A stretch of DNA of 56,222 nucleotides from Bacteroides xylanisolvens XB1A (GCF_000210075.1 NC_021017.1:3382169-3438390); one strand, 5' to 3'; shown: positions 8,509-17,756, numbered from the stretch's first letter. Numbers and translations: made by a program. The notes: generated by a model not told the origin, from the sequence alone.

Positions 8509-9843
8509 TTAAAGGGCGCGGACACATTCCTTAAACTGGTCGCCACGGTCTTCATAGCTTTTGAAGAGGTCGAAAGAGGCGCAGCAAGGGCTTAATAATA
8601 CTGTTTCACCTTTCTTTGCCAGTTTGTAGGCAGCTTCTACGGCATCCTTCATTCCGGTTTGTACGTCTGCTACGGGCAGGCCGAAACGATCGAAGAATTC
8701 GTGAAGTTTTTCGTTGTGAAGTCCCAGGTATACCAGTGCCGAACACTTTTCACGTACCAGGTCTTCAATTTCAGTATAGTCGTTGCCTTTATCTTTACCA
8801 CCGAGGATCAATACCGTTTTGGTAGTCATGCTTTGCAGGGCATACCAGCAGGAGTTGACATTCGTTGCTTTAGAGTCGTTGATGAAATCAATTCCGCGGA
8901 CACGTGCCACCTTTTCCAACCGATGCTCTACTCCCTTAAAGTCGGAGAGGGCTTTACGGATGTTTTCTTTGGCGATGCCGGCAAGGTTTGCCGAGATACC
9001 GGCGGCTAAAGAATTATATAAGTTATGTTGCCCTGTCAGAGCCAGTTCTTCCTGCTCCATGTTGAAGGCAATCGGTTCGGTGATTTTCACTTCGTGGTCT
9101 TCTACGTATGCGATCGCTCCGTCTTCTTTTACAGCGGCAAAAGGATACAGGTGAGCTTTCAGACCATGTTTCGCCAGTTCTTGTCTGATGATCGGGTCGT
9201 CATTCCAGAAGATGAAAGCATCGTCCGGGGTTTGGTTTTGGGTAATGCGGAATTTAGCGTCGATGTAATTCTGCATACAGTGGTCGTAGCGATCAAGATG
9301 GTCCGGAGTGATGTTCATCAATACGGCGATGTTCGCACGGAAGTTATACATATTATCCAGCTGGAAAGAGCTAAGTTCGATAATATAATAATCATGGTAA
9401 TCTTCGGCTACCTGCAAAGCAAGGCTTTTGCCGATGTTGCCTGCCAAACCTACGTTCAGACCTGCGCTTTTGAAAATGTGGTAGATCAGGGAAGTTGTTG
9501 TAGTCTTTCCGTTAGAACCTGTAATACAGATCATTTTGGCATCAGTATAGCGTCCGGCAAACTCAATCTCGGAGATCACCGGTGTGCCTTGAGCTTTCAG
9601 TTTCAGGATGATTGGGGCATCATTCGGGATACCGGGGCTTTTGATAACCTCGTCGGCATTCAGAATGAGCTCTTCGGTATGGTGTCCTTCTTCCCAGGCA
9701 ATCTGATGGCTGTCGAGAAGTTCCTTATATTTGTCCTTGATGGCGGACATGTCCGAAACAAACGTCTCAAATCCTTTTACTTTTGCGAGTACGGCTGCAC
9801 CTGCGCCGCTTTCGCCAGCTCCTAAAATTACAATTCTTTTCAT
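8509..9843 (-). CDS. murD: UDP-N-acetylmuramoyl-L-alanine--D-glutamate ligase MurD
   Basis: Cytoplasmic Mur ligase that adds D-glutamate to UDP-MurNAc-L-Ala. The N-terminal Rossmann loop IVILGAGESGAGAAVLA is at residues 4-20 and the ATP-binding P-loop CITGSNGKTTTTSLIYH is near 110. Later family motifs are VEHRLEKVARVRGIDFINDSKATN and LSPCCASFDLFKSYEDRGDQF. The 444 residues are normal for the family. It is 32 bp from ftsW; upstream lies a 184-bp gap with a hairpin repeat before mraY. Confidence 0.97.
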   Translation of the reverse strand: MKRIVILGAGESGAGAAVLAKVKGFETFVSDMSAIKDKYKELLDSHQIAWEEGHHTEELILNADEVIKSPGIPNDAPIILKLKAQGTPVISEIEFAGRYTDAKMICITGSNGKTTTTSLIYHIFKSAGLNVGLAGNIGKSLALQVAEDYHDYYIIELSSFQLDNMYNFRANIAVLMNITPDHLDRYDHCMQNYIDAKFRITQNQTPDDAFIFWNDDPIIRQELAKHGLKAHLYPFAAVKEDGAIAYVEDHEVKITEPIAFNMEQEELALTGQHNLYNSLAAGISANLAGIAKENIRKALSDFKGVEHRLEKVARVRGIDFINDSKATNVNSCWYALQSMTTKTVLILGGKDKGNDYTEIEDLVREKCSALVYLGLHNEKLHEFFDRFGLPVADVQTGMKDAVEAAYKLAKKGETVLLSPCCASFDLFKSYEDRGDQFKECVRAL

Positions 9844-9945
9844 CTACAATAATGTGCCCTTGTTTTCTAATCGATTGATTTATCTATTAGCTGCGCACAT
9901 CTTTTAAAAGTTAATAATCGGGTTAATGCTCTCTATATTTTTAAT

Positions 9946-10025
9946 GAAGGACGGATGACGCGGATTTCACGGTTTTAAGGGATTATGCAGTTAACACTGC
10001 GTTAATCCGTGTAATCCGTGCCTTC
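9946..10025. repeat. imperfect long inverted repeat between mraY and murD
   Basis: The left arm (9946-9966, GAAGGACGGATGACGCGGATT-like) pairs imperfectly with 10004-10025, which contains ATCCGTGTAATCCGTGCC. Inside is a small hairpin, GCAGT-TAAC-ACTGC (9987-10000). The repeated ATCCGTG unit suggests a dispersed intergenic element; I cannot test other genomic copies from this window. Confidence 0.65.
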
Positions 10026-10028
10026 ATT

Positions 10029-11297
10029 CTATCTTATTTTTAATGTTATAATTGTTATTGCCGCCAATACAATCGTTACAATCCAGAAACGGACGGTAAT
10101 CTTTGATTCGTGGAACAGCTGGTCGGGCTTGGTGAATTTCACCGTACATCCCGGCTCGATCAGACTCATTGAAGTACGGAAATGATCGTGAATCGGTGTG
10201 CGCTTGAACAAACGCTGCTTTACACCTTTCCGCTTTCCTGCCTTATAATAAGCCCGTTGCAGGATTACCGACAGATTTTCTACCAGGAATACACCGCAAA
10301 GAATCGGTATCAACAACTCTTTGTGGATGATGATGGCGAACACTGCGATAATACCACCAATGGTGAGGCTGCCTGTGTCTCCCATAAATACTTGTGCCGG
10401 ATAAGCATTGTACCATAAGAAACCGATAAGCGCACCGATGAAGGCACAGATATAGATTACCAGTTCTTCCGAACCCGGAATATACATGATGTTCAGATAG
10501 CCTGCGAATTCGATATGCGACGATACATACGCCAATATCCCCAGCGTTGCACCGATAATGGCCGAGTTTCCGGCCGCCATTCCGTCCATACCATCATTCA
10601 GGTTGGCACCGTTTGATACGGCGGTAACCACGATGATTGTGACGATGACGAACAAAATCCATCCGGCTGTTTGCGCATGCTCGCCCATGAAAGCAACCAG
10701 ATCGGCATAATCAAGGTTATTGCTCTTGAAAAAAGGAATCGTTGTCTGGGTCGATTTCAAATCATTGGTTCCGTGTATCACTTCCATCTCCTGTCCCGGA
10801 TTATGAACTTCGATATTCTCACGGATCACTACGTCCGGGCTTAGATACAAAGTCATTCCGACAATTAAACCTAAACCGACCTGACCGATAATCTTGAACT
10901 TGCCATGCAAACCTTCTTTGTCTTTTTTAAAGATCTTGATATAGTCGTCTGCGAAGCCGAGCGATCCCAACCATACGGTGGTTATCAGCATCAGTATCAT
11001 ATATATATTATGCAGTTTGCCTAACAACAGACAAGGAATCAGGATGGCTACAATGATGATAACACCTCCCATGCTCGGCACGCCTACTTTGTTGACGCCG
11101 AACGGGTCCGTTTTAGCATCACGCTGCGTTTCTGTGATTTGTTTCCTTTTGAGTAGGTTGATGAACTTATCTCCCCAGATACTTGAAATAAGTAACGCGA
11201 GGATCACTGCCATCAAAGCACGGAATGAAGTATATCCGAACATTCCCGCTCCTGGAAAATTGAGCTTTTGCAGCCATTCAAATAGATAATATAACAT
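10029..11297 (-). CDS. mraY: phospho-N-acetylmuramoyl-pentapeptide transferase MraY
   Basis: Integral membrane enzyme that transfers phospho-MurNAc-pentapeptide to undecaprenyl phosphate, forming lipid I. It has about ten membrane segments. Diagnostic cytoplasmic motifs are present: PSMGGVIII, LGFADDYIK with the catalytic Asp pair, NLNDGMDGMAAG, and the C-terminal RTPIHDHFR histidine motif. At 422 residues it is longer than the roughly 360 of E. coli. The extra length is a periplasmic insertion around residues 150-200 (VVIRENIEVHNPGQEMEVIHG region). It sits between murE and murD. Confidence 0.97.
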   Translation of the reverse strand: MLYYLFEWLQKLNFPGAGMFGYTSFRALMAVILALLISSIWGDKFINLLKRKQITETQRDAKTDPFGVNKVGVPSMGGVIIIVAILIPCLLLGKLHNIYMILMLITTVWLGSLGFADDYIKIFKKDKEGLHGKFKIIGQVGLGLIVGMTLYLSPDVVIRENIEVHNPGQEMEVIHGTNDLKSTQTTIPFFKSNNLDYADLVAFMGEHAQTAGWILFVIVTIIVVTAVSNGANLNDGMDGMAAGNSAIIGATLGILAYVSSHIEFAGYLNIMYIPGSEELVIYICAFIGALIGFLWYNAYPAQVFMGDTGSLTIGGIIAVFAIIIHKELLIPILCGVFLVENLSVILQRAYYKAGKRKGVKQRLFKRTPIHDHFRTSMSLIEPGCTVKFTKPDQLFHESKITVRFWIVTIVLAAITIITLKIR

Positions 11298-11386
11298 AAA
11301 TAATTTGCCAATTTATTGATGTGTTGCTATGTCGCTTCTGCCGGATGAATACCGGAACCAGTCGGCATATTAGCACAATCTATTCA

Positions 11387-12838
11387 TTATTTAAAAATTT
11401 CTTTGAGTACTTCTTTATCGTCAAAATGATGTTTTACTCCTTTTATCTCCTGGTAATTCTCGTGTCCTTTTCCGGCAACGAGAATCACATCTCCTTTTTC
11501 TGCCAGCATGCAAGCCGTGCGAATCGCTTCTTTACGGTCGGCAATGCTTAGTGTTTTCTTCATATCCTCCGCATCCAGTCCGGCGAGCATATCGTTGATG
11601 ATGTCTTGCGGCTCTTCGAAGCGCGGATTGTCTGAAGTGATGATGACGCGGTCGCTGGCTTTGGCAGCTTCCTTTGCCATGATGGGACGTTTGCCCTTAT
11701 CACGGTTGCCACCGGCACCCACCACTGTAATCACTTTCCCTTTTCCTTCAAGTACTCCATGTATGGCATTCAATACATTAATAAGTGCATCCGGAGTATG
11801 CGCATAATCTACAATCGCTGTAACTCCCTGTGGAGAACGGACCGCATCGAAACGTCCGGCTACCGGATGAAGCGTGCTAAGAGCCACAAGCACCTCTTCT
11901 TCTTTCTTACCCAACAGAACGGCTGCCCCGAATACTGCCAGCAAATTGGAAGCATTGAACTTGCCGATAAACTGAACTGCCAACTCGTGGTTGTTGAAGT
12001 CGAGCAACATTCCTTCAAAATGAGACTCCAATACCCGCCCTTTAAAGTCACAAAGGCTTCTTAATGAATAAGTATAGACCTTAGAACGTGTATTCTGTGT
12101 CATCACCAGTCCGTTCTTATCGTCCAGATTAGTCAGGCTGAATGCGCTTTTCGGCAGATCGTCAAAGAACTTCTTCTTTGCTTTCAGATAATTCTCTACT
12201 GTTTTATGATAGTCGAGATGGTCGCGGGTCAGATTGGTAAAGATCCCTCCTGCATACTTTAATCCACTGATACGTTTCTGTGCAATGGAGTGTGAACTGA
12301 CTTCCATGAAAACATATTTGCATCCTTCATCCGCCATTCGTCCCAATAGACGGTTCAACGTGATGGGATCGGGCGTGGTATGCTCTGTCGGGAGCGGTTC
12401 ATCGTCGATATAATTGCAAACGGTAGAAATCAACCCTACCTTATATCCGAAATAACGGAATGTATTATATAATAAGGTGGCGATTGTTGTTTTTCCGTTC
12501 GTTCCGGTAACACCAACCAGTTCCATCTTGGAAGTGGGGTCGCCGTAGAAAGTAGTAGCAATCTTTCCTACCGCATCTTCACTGTCTTTGACTTGTATAT
12601 AAGTGATCCCCGCAACAGGTTCTTCCGGCATATCCTCGCAGAGGATAGCAGTCGCTCCTTTCGCTATGGCAGCAGGTATGTAGGCGTGGCCGTCGGCTTG
12701 TGTGCCGCGCATTGCCATGAACAGTTGGCCGGCTTCCACTAGACGGGAGTCAATATTGACTCCGGTGATTTCTATGTCTGAATCTCCGGCTACCTCTACC
12801 GGTTGGATCGCTTTCAGTAACTCCTTTAATAACATCAC
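11387..12838 (-). CDS. murE: UDP-MurNAc-tripeptide synthetase MurE (meso-DAP type)
   Basis: Cytoplasmic Mur ligase that adds the third stem-peptide residue. The P-loop [17 protein letters not shown] (about residue 108) and [13 protein letters not shown] are present. The substrate-specificity motif reads DNPR in [11 protein letters not shown], which in this family indicates meso-diaminopimelate rather than lysine; the assignment is by rule, not by assay. The C-terminal [19 protein letters not shown] is typical. Length is 483 residues. It is 26 bp downstream of the PBP gene and is followed by mraY. murF is not in this cluster. Confidence 0.97.
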   Translation of the reverse strand: MMLLKELLKAIQPVEVAGDSDIEITGVNIDSRLVEAGQLFMAMRGTQADGHAYIPAAIAKGATAILCEDMPEEPVAGITYIQVKDSEDAVGKIATTFYGDPTSKMELVGVTGTNGKTTIATLLYNTFRYFGYKVGLISTVCNYIDDEPLPTEHTTPDPITLNRLLGRMADEGCKYVFMEVSSHSIAQKRISGLKYAGGIFTNLTRDHLDYHKTVENYLKAKKKFFDDLPKSAFSLTNLDDKNGLVMTQNTRSKVYTYSLRSLCDFKGRVLESHFEGMLLDFNNHELAVQFIGKFNASNLLAVFGAAVLLGKKEEEVLVALSTLHPVAGRFDAVRSPQGVTAIVDYAHTPDALINVLNAIHGVLEGKGKVITVVGAGGNRDKGKRPIMAKEAAKASDRVIITSDNPRFEEPQDIINDMLAGLDAEDMKKTLSIADRKEAIRTACMLAEKGDVILVAGKGHENYQEIKGVKHHFDDKEVLKEIFK

Positions 12839-12864
12839 TCTATTTAATTTTTAATCTTTAATTT

Positions 12865-15015
12865 TTACTTTAGCGTCAGCGTCACCGTCTGTCCCTTCTT
12901 TACGATGGTTCCATTGGCTATCGACTGGCTTTTCACTTTGCCTACCCCGACCAGATTGACCTTCAATCCTTTGCTTTCCAACAAGTATACGGCGTCTTTC
13001 GCTCCCATACCTATCACGCTCGGCACAAAGTTCTGCATATTGCTCCGGCTTTCAAGAACCACAGCTTGCGGAGCAACGTGCGTATTCCCCCACACTTCTT
13101 TTCCTGAATCGGCAACTTTACCTTGTATATTAATCTCCAGCTCCTCCAATACCCGTTGAGCTTCGCGCATCTCTCCGGCTTTTACATTCGGAATGACTAC
13201 GGAATTGGTGTCAATCGCATTGGTAAGCGGCAACCGCAGGTCTTTGGCATACACTCTTTCCGCAATCTTGCTGAATACACTACCTGCCATCAAACCTCCC
13301 GAAGCCGGCAAGCCCGGTTTCTGGATAGAGACAATCATACTATATTTAGGTGCCTCTGACGGAAAATATCCGCAGAAACTAACCAGGTAATTCGTTCTTC
13401 CCGTTTTGTATCCGGCTGCCCCCTGTGAAATCTGCGCCGTTCCCGTTTTGCCTGAAACGTGGAACTGCTTACTCCCTGCAGGCTTGGCAAGTCCTTCACC
13501 AACCACTTTCCGCAGTATTTCACGAATTTGTGTCAAAGTCTTATCCGAACAAATCTTAGGATTGATAACCTCTGTCGGATATTCTTTCACGACTTCCCCG
13601 TCTTTCACGGCAGCTTTGACAAATTTCGGACGTACACTGACTCCATTATTGGCTATTCCGTTGTAGAACGTCAGAATATTGATTGGTGGAACCTGTGTCT
13701 CATATCCGATACTCATCCACGGCAAAGTGGTCTTTGCAAAATAACGTTCTTTCGGACCACGGATATTCGGCTTCCCTTCTCCTGAAATCTGTAGGTGGAG
13801 CGGTTGGTCGATACTCATCCGTTTTAACCCGTCTACGAATTTCTGTGGATTGCTACCATAGAAATGATCTATAATATAAGAGGTACCGACGTTGGACGAA
13901 ACTCCCAGAATTTCTGTAACAGTCAGCTTCCCATATCCTCCACGGTGCCAGTTGTGGTCTTTCATGACACGTCCGTACATCGGCATCTGTCCGTTGCCGG
14001 TGTCTACCACATAGTCCGGAGTAATCTTGCCGTCTTCGAGAGCTACCATAATAGAAGCCGTCTTGAAAGTGGACCCCGGCTCAAGCATATCACTGATGGC
14101 ATTGTTACGCATTTCGTAATACTCGCCGTCCTTGCCTTGCATCATGTTGACGATTGCTTTCACTTCTCCGGTAGCTACTTCCATCAATACCACCACGCCT
14201 ACGCTGGCATTCAGCTCTTTCAGCTTGTCTACCAATGCTTTCTCGCAGATATCCTGCATGCCTACGTCGATGGTACTAATCAAATCGCAACCGTCAACCG
14301 GCGGCACATCGACAATGTTCAGGTATTTGTTCATCACTTTTTGGCGGTGCGTCAGTCCGTCCCGTCCTTTCAGGATAGTGTCGAAAGCAAGTTCGATACC
14401 ATTTCTGGCTCCTTTGGCTGTATCTGCATACACATCTCCCAGCGTACGGGCAGCCAGTGAACCGAAAGGTTTCTTGCGCTGATTGTATGCTAATTCTTTA
14501 AATCCGCCTTTATACCGGTTCAAACAGAAGACGGGCAGTCTCTTTACCTCTTTATATTGTATATAGGAAATACGTTTCGGATAAATCAGATAATTACGGC
14601 TTTTTGCCTGGCGTCCTTTCTTGAGGTGTGCTTTGAATTGGGCTGCACTCCTGTCCGGGAATATCTTGTGAAGTCCGATACAGATGGAATCCATATTGGC
14701 ATTGAGGATGGAGTCCCGGCGTGCCTGATCTTTCCGTCTGCGTTTTTCGTCCTTCTCACCGGACATAAAGTCCATATAGATTCTGTACTCGGGTAGCGAA
14801 CTGGCCATCAGTTTACCGTCAGAAGAAATAATGTTTCCACGATTAGGTTTCACCGTCACATTCTCTTTTACGAAACGATCAGCCACATCCTGCCAGTATT
14901 GTCGTTCGGCAAACATGGTGATGCCTGCTTTTACAACAATAGCTATTCCTATCAACGCCATCAACAGGATGACGAAGAAGTAACGGGTCATTATGTTCTT
15001 TTTATTAACTGCCAC
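12865..15015 (-). CDS. ftsI: class B penicillin-binding protein FtsI/PBP3 with PASTA domains
   Basis: Septal transpeptidase anchored by one N-terminal membrane helix (about residues 11-29). The catalytic motifs are intact: SxxK in EPGSTFKTASI (Ser near 315), SxN in VSSNVG and KTG in SGKTGTAQ. The dimerisation region includes KPNRGNIISSDG. After the transpeptidase domain come two PASTA-like stretches: VVIPNVKAGEMREAQRVLEE, and FVPSVIGMGAKDAVYLLESKG up to GQTVTLTLK. PASTA domains are more familiar from Gram-positive PBPs and kinases; in a Gram-negative dcw cluster they give a longer (716-residue) protein. Its position after an ftsL-like gene fits a septal PBP working with FtsW. Confidence 0.95.
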   Translation of the reverse strand: MAVNKKNIMTRYFFVILLMALIGIAIVVKAGITMFAERQYWQDVADRFVKENVTVKPNRGNIISSDGKLMASSLPEYRIYMDFMSGEKDEKRRRKDQARRDSILNANMDSICIGLHKIFPDRSAAQFKAHLKKGRQAKSRNYLIYPKRISYIQYKEVKRLPVFCLNRYKGGFKELAYNQRKKPFGSLAARTLGDVYADTAKGARNGIELAFDTILKGRDGLTHRQKVMNKYLNIVDVPPVDGCDLISTIDVGMQDICEKALVDKLKELNASVGVVVLMEVATGEVKAIVNMMQGKDGEYYEMRNNAISDMLEPGSTFKTASIMVALEDGKITPDYVVDTGNGQMPMYGRVMKDHNWHRGGYGKLTVTEILGVSSNVGTSYIIDHFYGSNPQKFVDGLKRMSIDQPLHLQISGEGKPNIRGPKERYFAKTTLPWMSIGYETQVPPINILTFYNGIANNGVSVRPKFVKAAVKDGEVVKEYPTEVINPKICSDKTLTQIREILRKVVGEGLAKPAGSKQFHVSGKTGTAQISQGAAGYKTGRTNYLVSFCGYFPSEAPKYSMIVSIQKPGLPASGGLMAGSVFSKIAERVYAKDLRLPLTNAIDTNSVVIPNVKAGEMREAQRVLEELEINIQGKVADSGKEVWGNTHVAPQAVVLESRSNMQNFVPSVIGMGAKDAVYLLESKGLKVNLVGVGKVKSQSIANGTIVKKGQTVTLTLK

Positions 15016-15056
15016 AGTCTTTGTCTTTTAAAAACTCTCAATTCTCAACTCTCCAC

Positions 15057-15413
15057 TTATTTAATAAGGTAAGGAGGATGGGTTGATGTTTGCAAATCGC
15101 TTTCCTTATTTGATATATAATCTTCAATGCGTGACTGGCGGCTCTTCTCCATCAGTTCCGAGCTGCGCGTCAGTGCGTCGTATTTAATGTCTATCAATTC
15201 CTTTTTCAGCCGGTCTATCTCGATCTGTTGCTGTTGACTGGCATAACGATTGTGAATGTAGAAGATGATGAATACCATGATAAGTACCAGCAACTTCGTT
15301 TGACGGCGGAAAAAATCGGTAGCCAGAATGTCTCCACCCAGAATACTCTTCAGCGAGGTGCGGTTTTTCTTCTTGCCCTCTTCTGTTTTCTTATTTACTA
15401 CTTCTTCTTCCAT
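15057..15413 (-). CDS. ftsL: FtsL-like division protein
   Basis: A 118-residue small bitopic protein. A charged Lys/Glu cytoplasmic N-terminus (about 1-35) precedes one transmembrane segment (LLVLIMVFIIFYIHNRYA, about 41-58). A coiled-coil-prone stretch follows (QQQQIEIDRLKKELIDIKYDALTRSSELM). This architecture and the position between rsmH and ftsI are those of FtsL, which pairs with FtsB/FtsQ to control septal synthesis. FtsL sequences diverge strongly, so the call rests on topology and synteny. It starts only 6 bp after rsmH ends, which suggests translational coupling. Confidence 0.85.
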   Translation of the reverse strand: MEEEVVNKKTEEGKKKNRTSLKSILGGDILATDFFRRQTKLLVLIMVFIIFYIHNRYASQQQQIEIDRLKKELIDIKYDALTRSSELMEKSRQSRIEDYISNKESDLQTSTHPPYLIK

Positions 15414-15419
15414 ATCTTT

Positions 15420-16349
15420 CTATTTCTTTTCTGCAATTCGTAATTTGGCACTTCTCGACCGTGGGTTCCGTTCTATTTCTGCCTCGTCGGGAACGATTAC
15501 CTTATTATTGACAAGGCGGAAAGGCGTTTGCAGATTTCCGAAGAAGTCGGATTCTGCTTTTCCTTCTACGTTGCCCGTCTTCATGATGTTTTTCACCATG
15601 CGGTCTTCCAATGAATGATAAGTGATTACCACCAGTCTGCCGCCCGGCTTTAATGCTTCCGTAGCTGCCAGCAACATCTCTTTCAGCGCTTCCATCTCTT
15701 GATTTACTTCGATCCGCAGTGCCTGGAACACTTTTGCCAGCTCTTTCTTTTCGCGTTCACGACCGAAAAGCGGTTTGATGATTTCCAGAAACTCACCGAT
15801 GGTCCGGATATTCTGTCCGCTTCTGGTTTTAACGATGACAGAAGCCAGTTTGCGGCTATTCTTCAGCTCTCCGTACAGATAGAAGAGGTTTGCAAGACGT
15901 TCTTCCTCGTAAGTATTCACGATGTCTGCTGCCGTAATTCCGGCACGCTTGTTCATACGCATATCCAGCGCTCCGTCGAAACGGAAAGAAAAGCCGCGTT
16001 CGCTATCATCGAAATGATGGGACGATACGCCGAGGTCGGCCAGGATTGCATCTACCTGCTCGATGTCGTGATAGCGCAGGAAATTTTGCAGGTAACGGAA
16101 GTTGCTGCGCACGAAGATGAAGTGAGGATCGTTGACAATGTTCCGTTCAGCGTCCTCGTCCTGGTCGAATCCCAATAAACGTCCGCCTTCTCCGAGTCGT
16201 GAAAGTATTTCGCGCGAATGTCCTGCTCCTCCGAATGTAACGTCTACATACGTTCCGTCCGGTTGGATATTCATCCCGTCAACGCTTTCTTTCAGCAATA
16301 CAGGTACATGGTATGTCAATTCATCTTTCTCCATCTTGTCTATTATCAT
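15420..16349 (-). CDS. rsmH: 16S rRNA (cytosine(1402)-N(4))-methyltransferase RsmH
   Basis: SAM-dependent methyltransferase that modifies C1402 of 16S rRNA at the ribosomal P site. Motifs seen are HVPVLLKESVDGM (residues 14-26), the SAM-binding DVTFGGAGHSREIL, DAILADLGVSSHHFDDSERGFSFRFDGALDMRM and VITYHSLEDRMVKN. The 309 residues match the family. Its start overlaps the end of mraZ by 29 bp, as in many dcw clusters, implying coupled translation. Confidence 0.97.
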   Translation of the reverse strand: MIIDKMEKDELTYHVPVLLKESVDGMNIQPDGTYVDVTFGGAGHSREILSRLGEGGRLLGFDQDEDAERNIVNDPHFIFVRSNFRYLQNFLRYHDIEQVDAILADLGVSSHHFDDSERGFSFRFDGALDMRMNKRAGITAADIVNTYEEERLANLFYLYGELKNSRKLASVIVKTRSGQNIRTIGEFLEIIKPLFGREREKKELAKVFQALRIEVNQEMEALKEMLLAATEALKPGGRLVVITYHSLEDRMVKNIMKTGNVEGKAESDFFGNLQTPFRLVNNKVIVPDEAEIERNPRSRSAKLRIAEKK

Positions 16350-16791
16350 CGTTCATAATTTCTTCTAATGCTGCACCGAACTCTTCAGGCGGCATGAAAG
16401 GCTGTTCTGCCCGCTCTTTCGCCCAGATCTCTATCTTATTGTCGATGCCGATAAAACGTATATCTCCATGAATACTGCAAATCTGCAAATATCGTTTGGG
16501 GATTAATATACGTCCGTTGCTGTCAGGTGTCACCACTTCAACGTCGCTCACAAACTGTCTGAAAATGAGTTGGTGTTTGCTGTTCCATTTGTTCAGCCTG
16601 CTGCGAAGCTCGTTCAACTCCTCGTTCCACACGCTCTCGGGGTACAGGGTCAAACAGTCCTGAAATACGTCTTTACGCATAATAAGCCTCTCCTCGGAAG
16701 CTGCTTGTAGTTGCTTCCTGAAGGTAGCGGGTATGAACACCCTTCCTTTGGCGTCCGCCCTGGCTTCAATATTTCCTAAAAAACGTATCAT
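16321..16791 (-). CDS. mraZ: transcriptional regulator MraZ
   Basis: DNA-binding protein with two AbrB/SpoVT-like repeats that, in other bacteria, represses the dcw operon including its own gene. The start is placed at 16791, giving MIRFLGNIEARADAKGRVFI. A longer frame runs to 16845, but it would add 18 residues encoded by the operator repeats and is rejected. The two half-repeats hold the family's DxKGR-like pattern (ADAKGRVFIPATFR) and the second SNGRILIPKRYLQ (DSNGR). The length is then 156 residues, normal for MraZ. It is the first gene of the cluster and overlaps rsmH. The candidate operator is listed separately. Confidence 0.95.
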   Translation of the reverse strand: MIRFLGNIEARADAKGRVFIPATFRKQLQAASEERLIMRKDVFQDCLTLYPESVWNEELNELRSRLNKWNSKHQLIFRQFVSDVEVVTPDSNGRILIPKRYLQICSIHGDIRFIGIDNKIEIWAKERAEQPFMPPEEFGAALEEIMNDDNRQDGER

Positions 16792-16825
16792 TACCTTATT
16801 ATAATAAGCGACCGTAAAAGTATGA

Positions 16826-16855
16826 AATTCCCCACAATTCCCCACAACTTTCCAT
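16826..16855 (-). promoter_or_regulatory. MraZ-box-like operator (three 10-bp direct repeats)
   Basis: Read on the minus strand, three adjacent 10-mers are ATGGAAAGTT, GTGGGGAATT and GTGGGGAATT; the last two are identical. Each has a TGGRR core with a 10-bp period. This is the layout described for MraZ sites elsewhere (TGGGN cores separated by five bases). The block ends 35 bp before the mraZ start. Autoregulation is inferred from this match. Confidence 0.8.
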
Positions 16856-17033
16856 AAAAAACTTTCAGAGAAGTTTTCAACAGAATGTTAAATGTCTATT
16901 TGCTTGAAAATGATGCGGCTTTGAGAATGCTTTACTGGTGGGGAGCTTGTGACGGTGAAACGAAAAAAATGTCTGTATAGGTAAAATTTAAATAATGTGG
17001 TAGCGGAGACTTCTTTTGATGCAATAGGAACTT

Positions 17034-17125
17034 GTACGACACCCGGGTCTCATTATACCTGACACCCGGGTGTCAGACCCATTGAGACCCGGGTGTTGTA
17101 GGTGTTGAGACCCGGGTGTCGTGCA
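17034..17125. repeat. four 23-bp tandem units with an ACCCGGGT palindromic core
   Basis: The 8-base palindrome ACCCGGGT occurs at 17041, 17064, 17087 and 17110, an exact 23-bp period. The flanks are mostly GAC/GAG on the left and GTC/CTC/GTT on the right, so unit 2 is the perfect 16-mer TGACACCCGGGTGTCA. The outer units 1 and 4 are also inverted copies of each other (GACACCCGGGTCTCA against TGAGACCCGGGTGTC). The array is non-coding and lies between the sigma-factor terminator and the MraZ boxes. It could be a regulator-binding array or a structured RNA; neither is established. Confidence 0.85.
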
Positions 17126-17145
17126 ACTAATCTTAGTAATAAAAG

Positions 17146-17180
17146 AAAAGGCAGAATATACCGGAGTATTTCTGCCTTTT
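17146..17180 (-). terminator. intrinsic terminator after the ECF sigma gene
   Basis: AAAAGGCAGA (17146-17155) pairs perfectly with TCTGCCTTTT (17171-17180) around a 15-base loop. Read on the minus strand the stem is followed by CTTTTATTAC, a short U-rich tail. It lies 73 bp after the sigma-factor stop codon. The AAAA/TTTT symmetry may let it work in both directions. Confidence 0.75.
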
Positions 17181-17252
17181 AATCATTATCAAAACTAAAA
17201 TCTGTATTAAAGAAGTATGTGATCCGAGATCACCAATTTATATAGTTAAGGT

Positions 17253-17756
17253 CTAGCGGAAGTCTTTCAATTCTTCCTGTAATTTCTGGCGCGTGAAGAA
17301 AATACGGCTCTTTACTGTGCCTAGCGGGAGGTTCAGTTTTTCCGCAATCTCACGGTATTTGAATCCTGAAACGTGCATGGCGAACGGAACTCTGTATTCT
17401 TTGGGGAGTTTGTTGACTACACGGTGCATCTCTTTCAGGTCGTATGCTCTTTCTGTACTTTCTGAACTTCCGTCCTGTGGTAAATTCAGATGATAAAGAT
17501 TATCCGTCTGATCGACGAATGTCTGGTCGCGGACTACCTTGCGATAGTTGTTTATAAAGATGTTGCGCATGATGGTATACATCCATCCTTTGAAATTTGT
17601 ATCAGGGGTATATTTATCTTCATTATCTAATGCTTTTAATGATGTCTCCTGCAACAAATCGTTTGCTTCTTCACGGTCAGTTGTCAGTTTATAAGCGAAG
17701 CGTAGTAATTCATCTTGTACTCCTACTAAATCTTTTCTGAAGCTTAAACTTTTCAT
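17253..17756 (-). CDS. RNA polymerase ECF-type sigma-70 factor
   Basis: A 167-residue group IV sigma factor with regions 2 and 4 only. Region 2 spans about residues 10-75 (LLRFAYKLTTDREEANDLLQETSLKAL, then FKGWMYTIMRNIFINNYRK). Region 4 is at about 110-160 (LPKEYRVPFAMHVSGFKYREIAEKLNLPLGTVKSRIFFTRQKL), with the helix-turn-helix near its end. No anti-sigma factor or SusC/SusD partner is adjacent, so it is unlike the ECF/anti-sigma/PUL trios common in this phylum. It has its own terminator downstream and is divergent from glsA. The target regulon cannot be read from the sequence. Confidence 0.95.
   Translation of the reverse strand: MKSLSFRKDLVGVQDELLRFAYKLTTDREEANDLLQETSLKALDNEDKYTPDTNFKGWMYTIMRNIFINNYRKVVRDQTFVDQTDNLYHLNLPQDGSSESTERAYDLKEMHRVVNKLPKEYRVPFAMHVSGFKYREIAEKLNLPLGTVKSRIFFTRQKLQEELKDFR

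Noticed and set aside
16792..16845. N-terminal extension of mraZ
   Set aside because: The extra codons lie on the MraZ-box repeats; the start at 16791 gives the usual family N-terminus.
17034..17125. CRISPR array
   Set aside because: The units repeat without unique spacers of constant length and the core is an 8-bp palindrome, and no cas genes are present.
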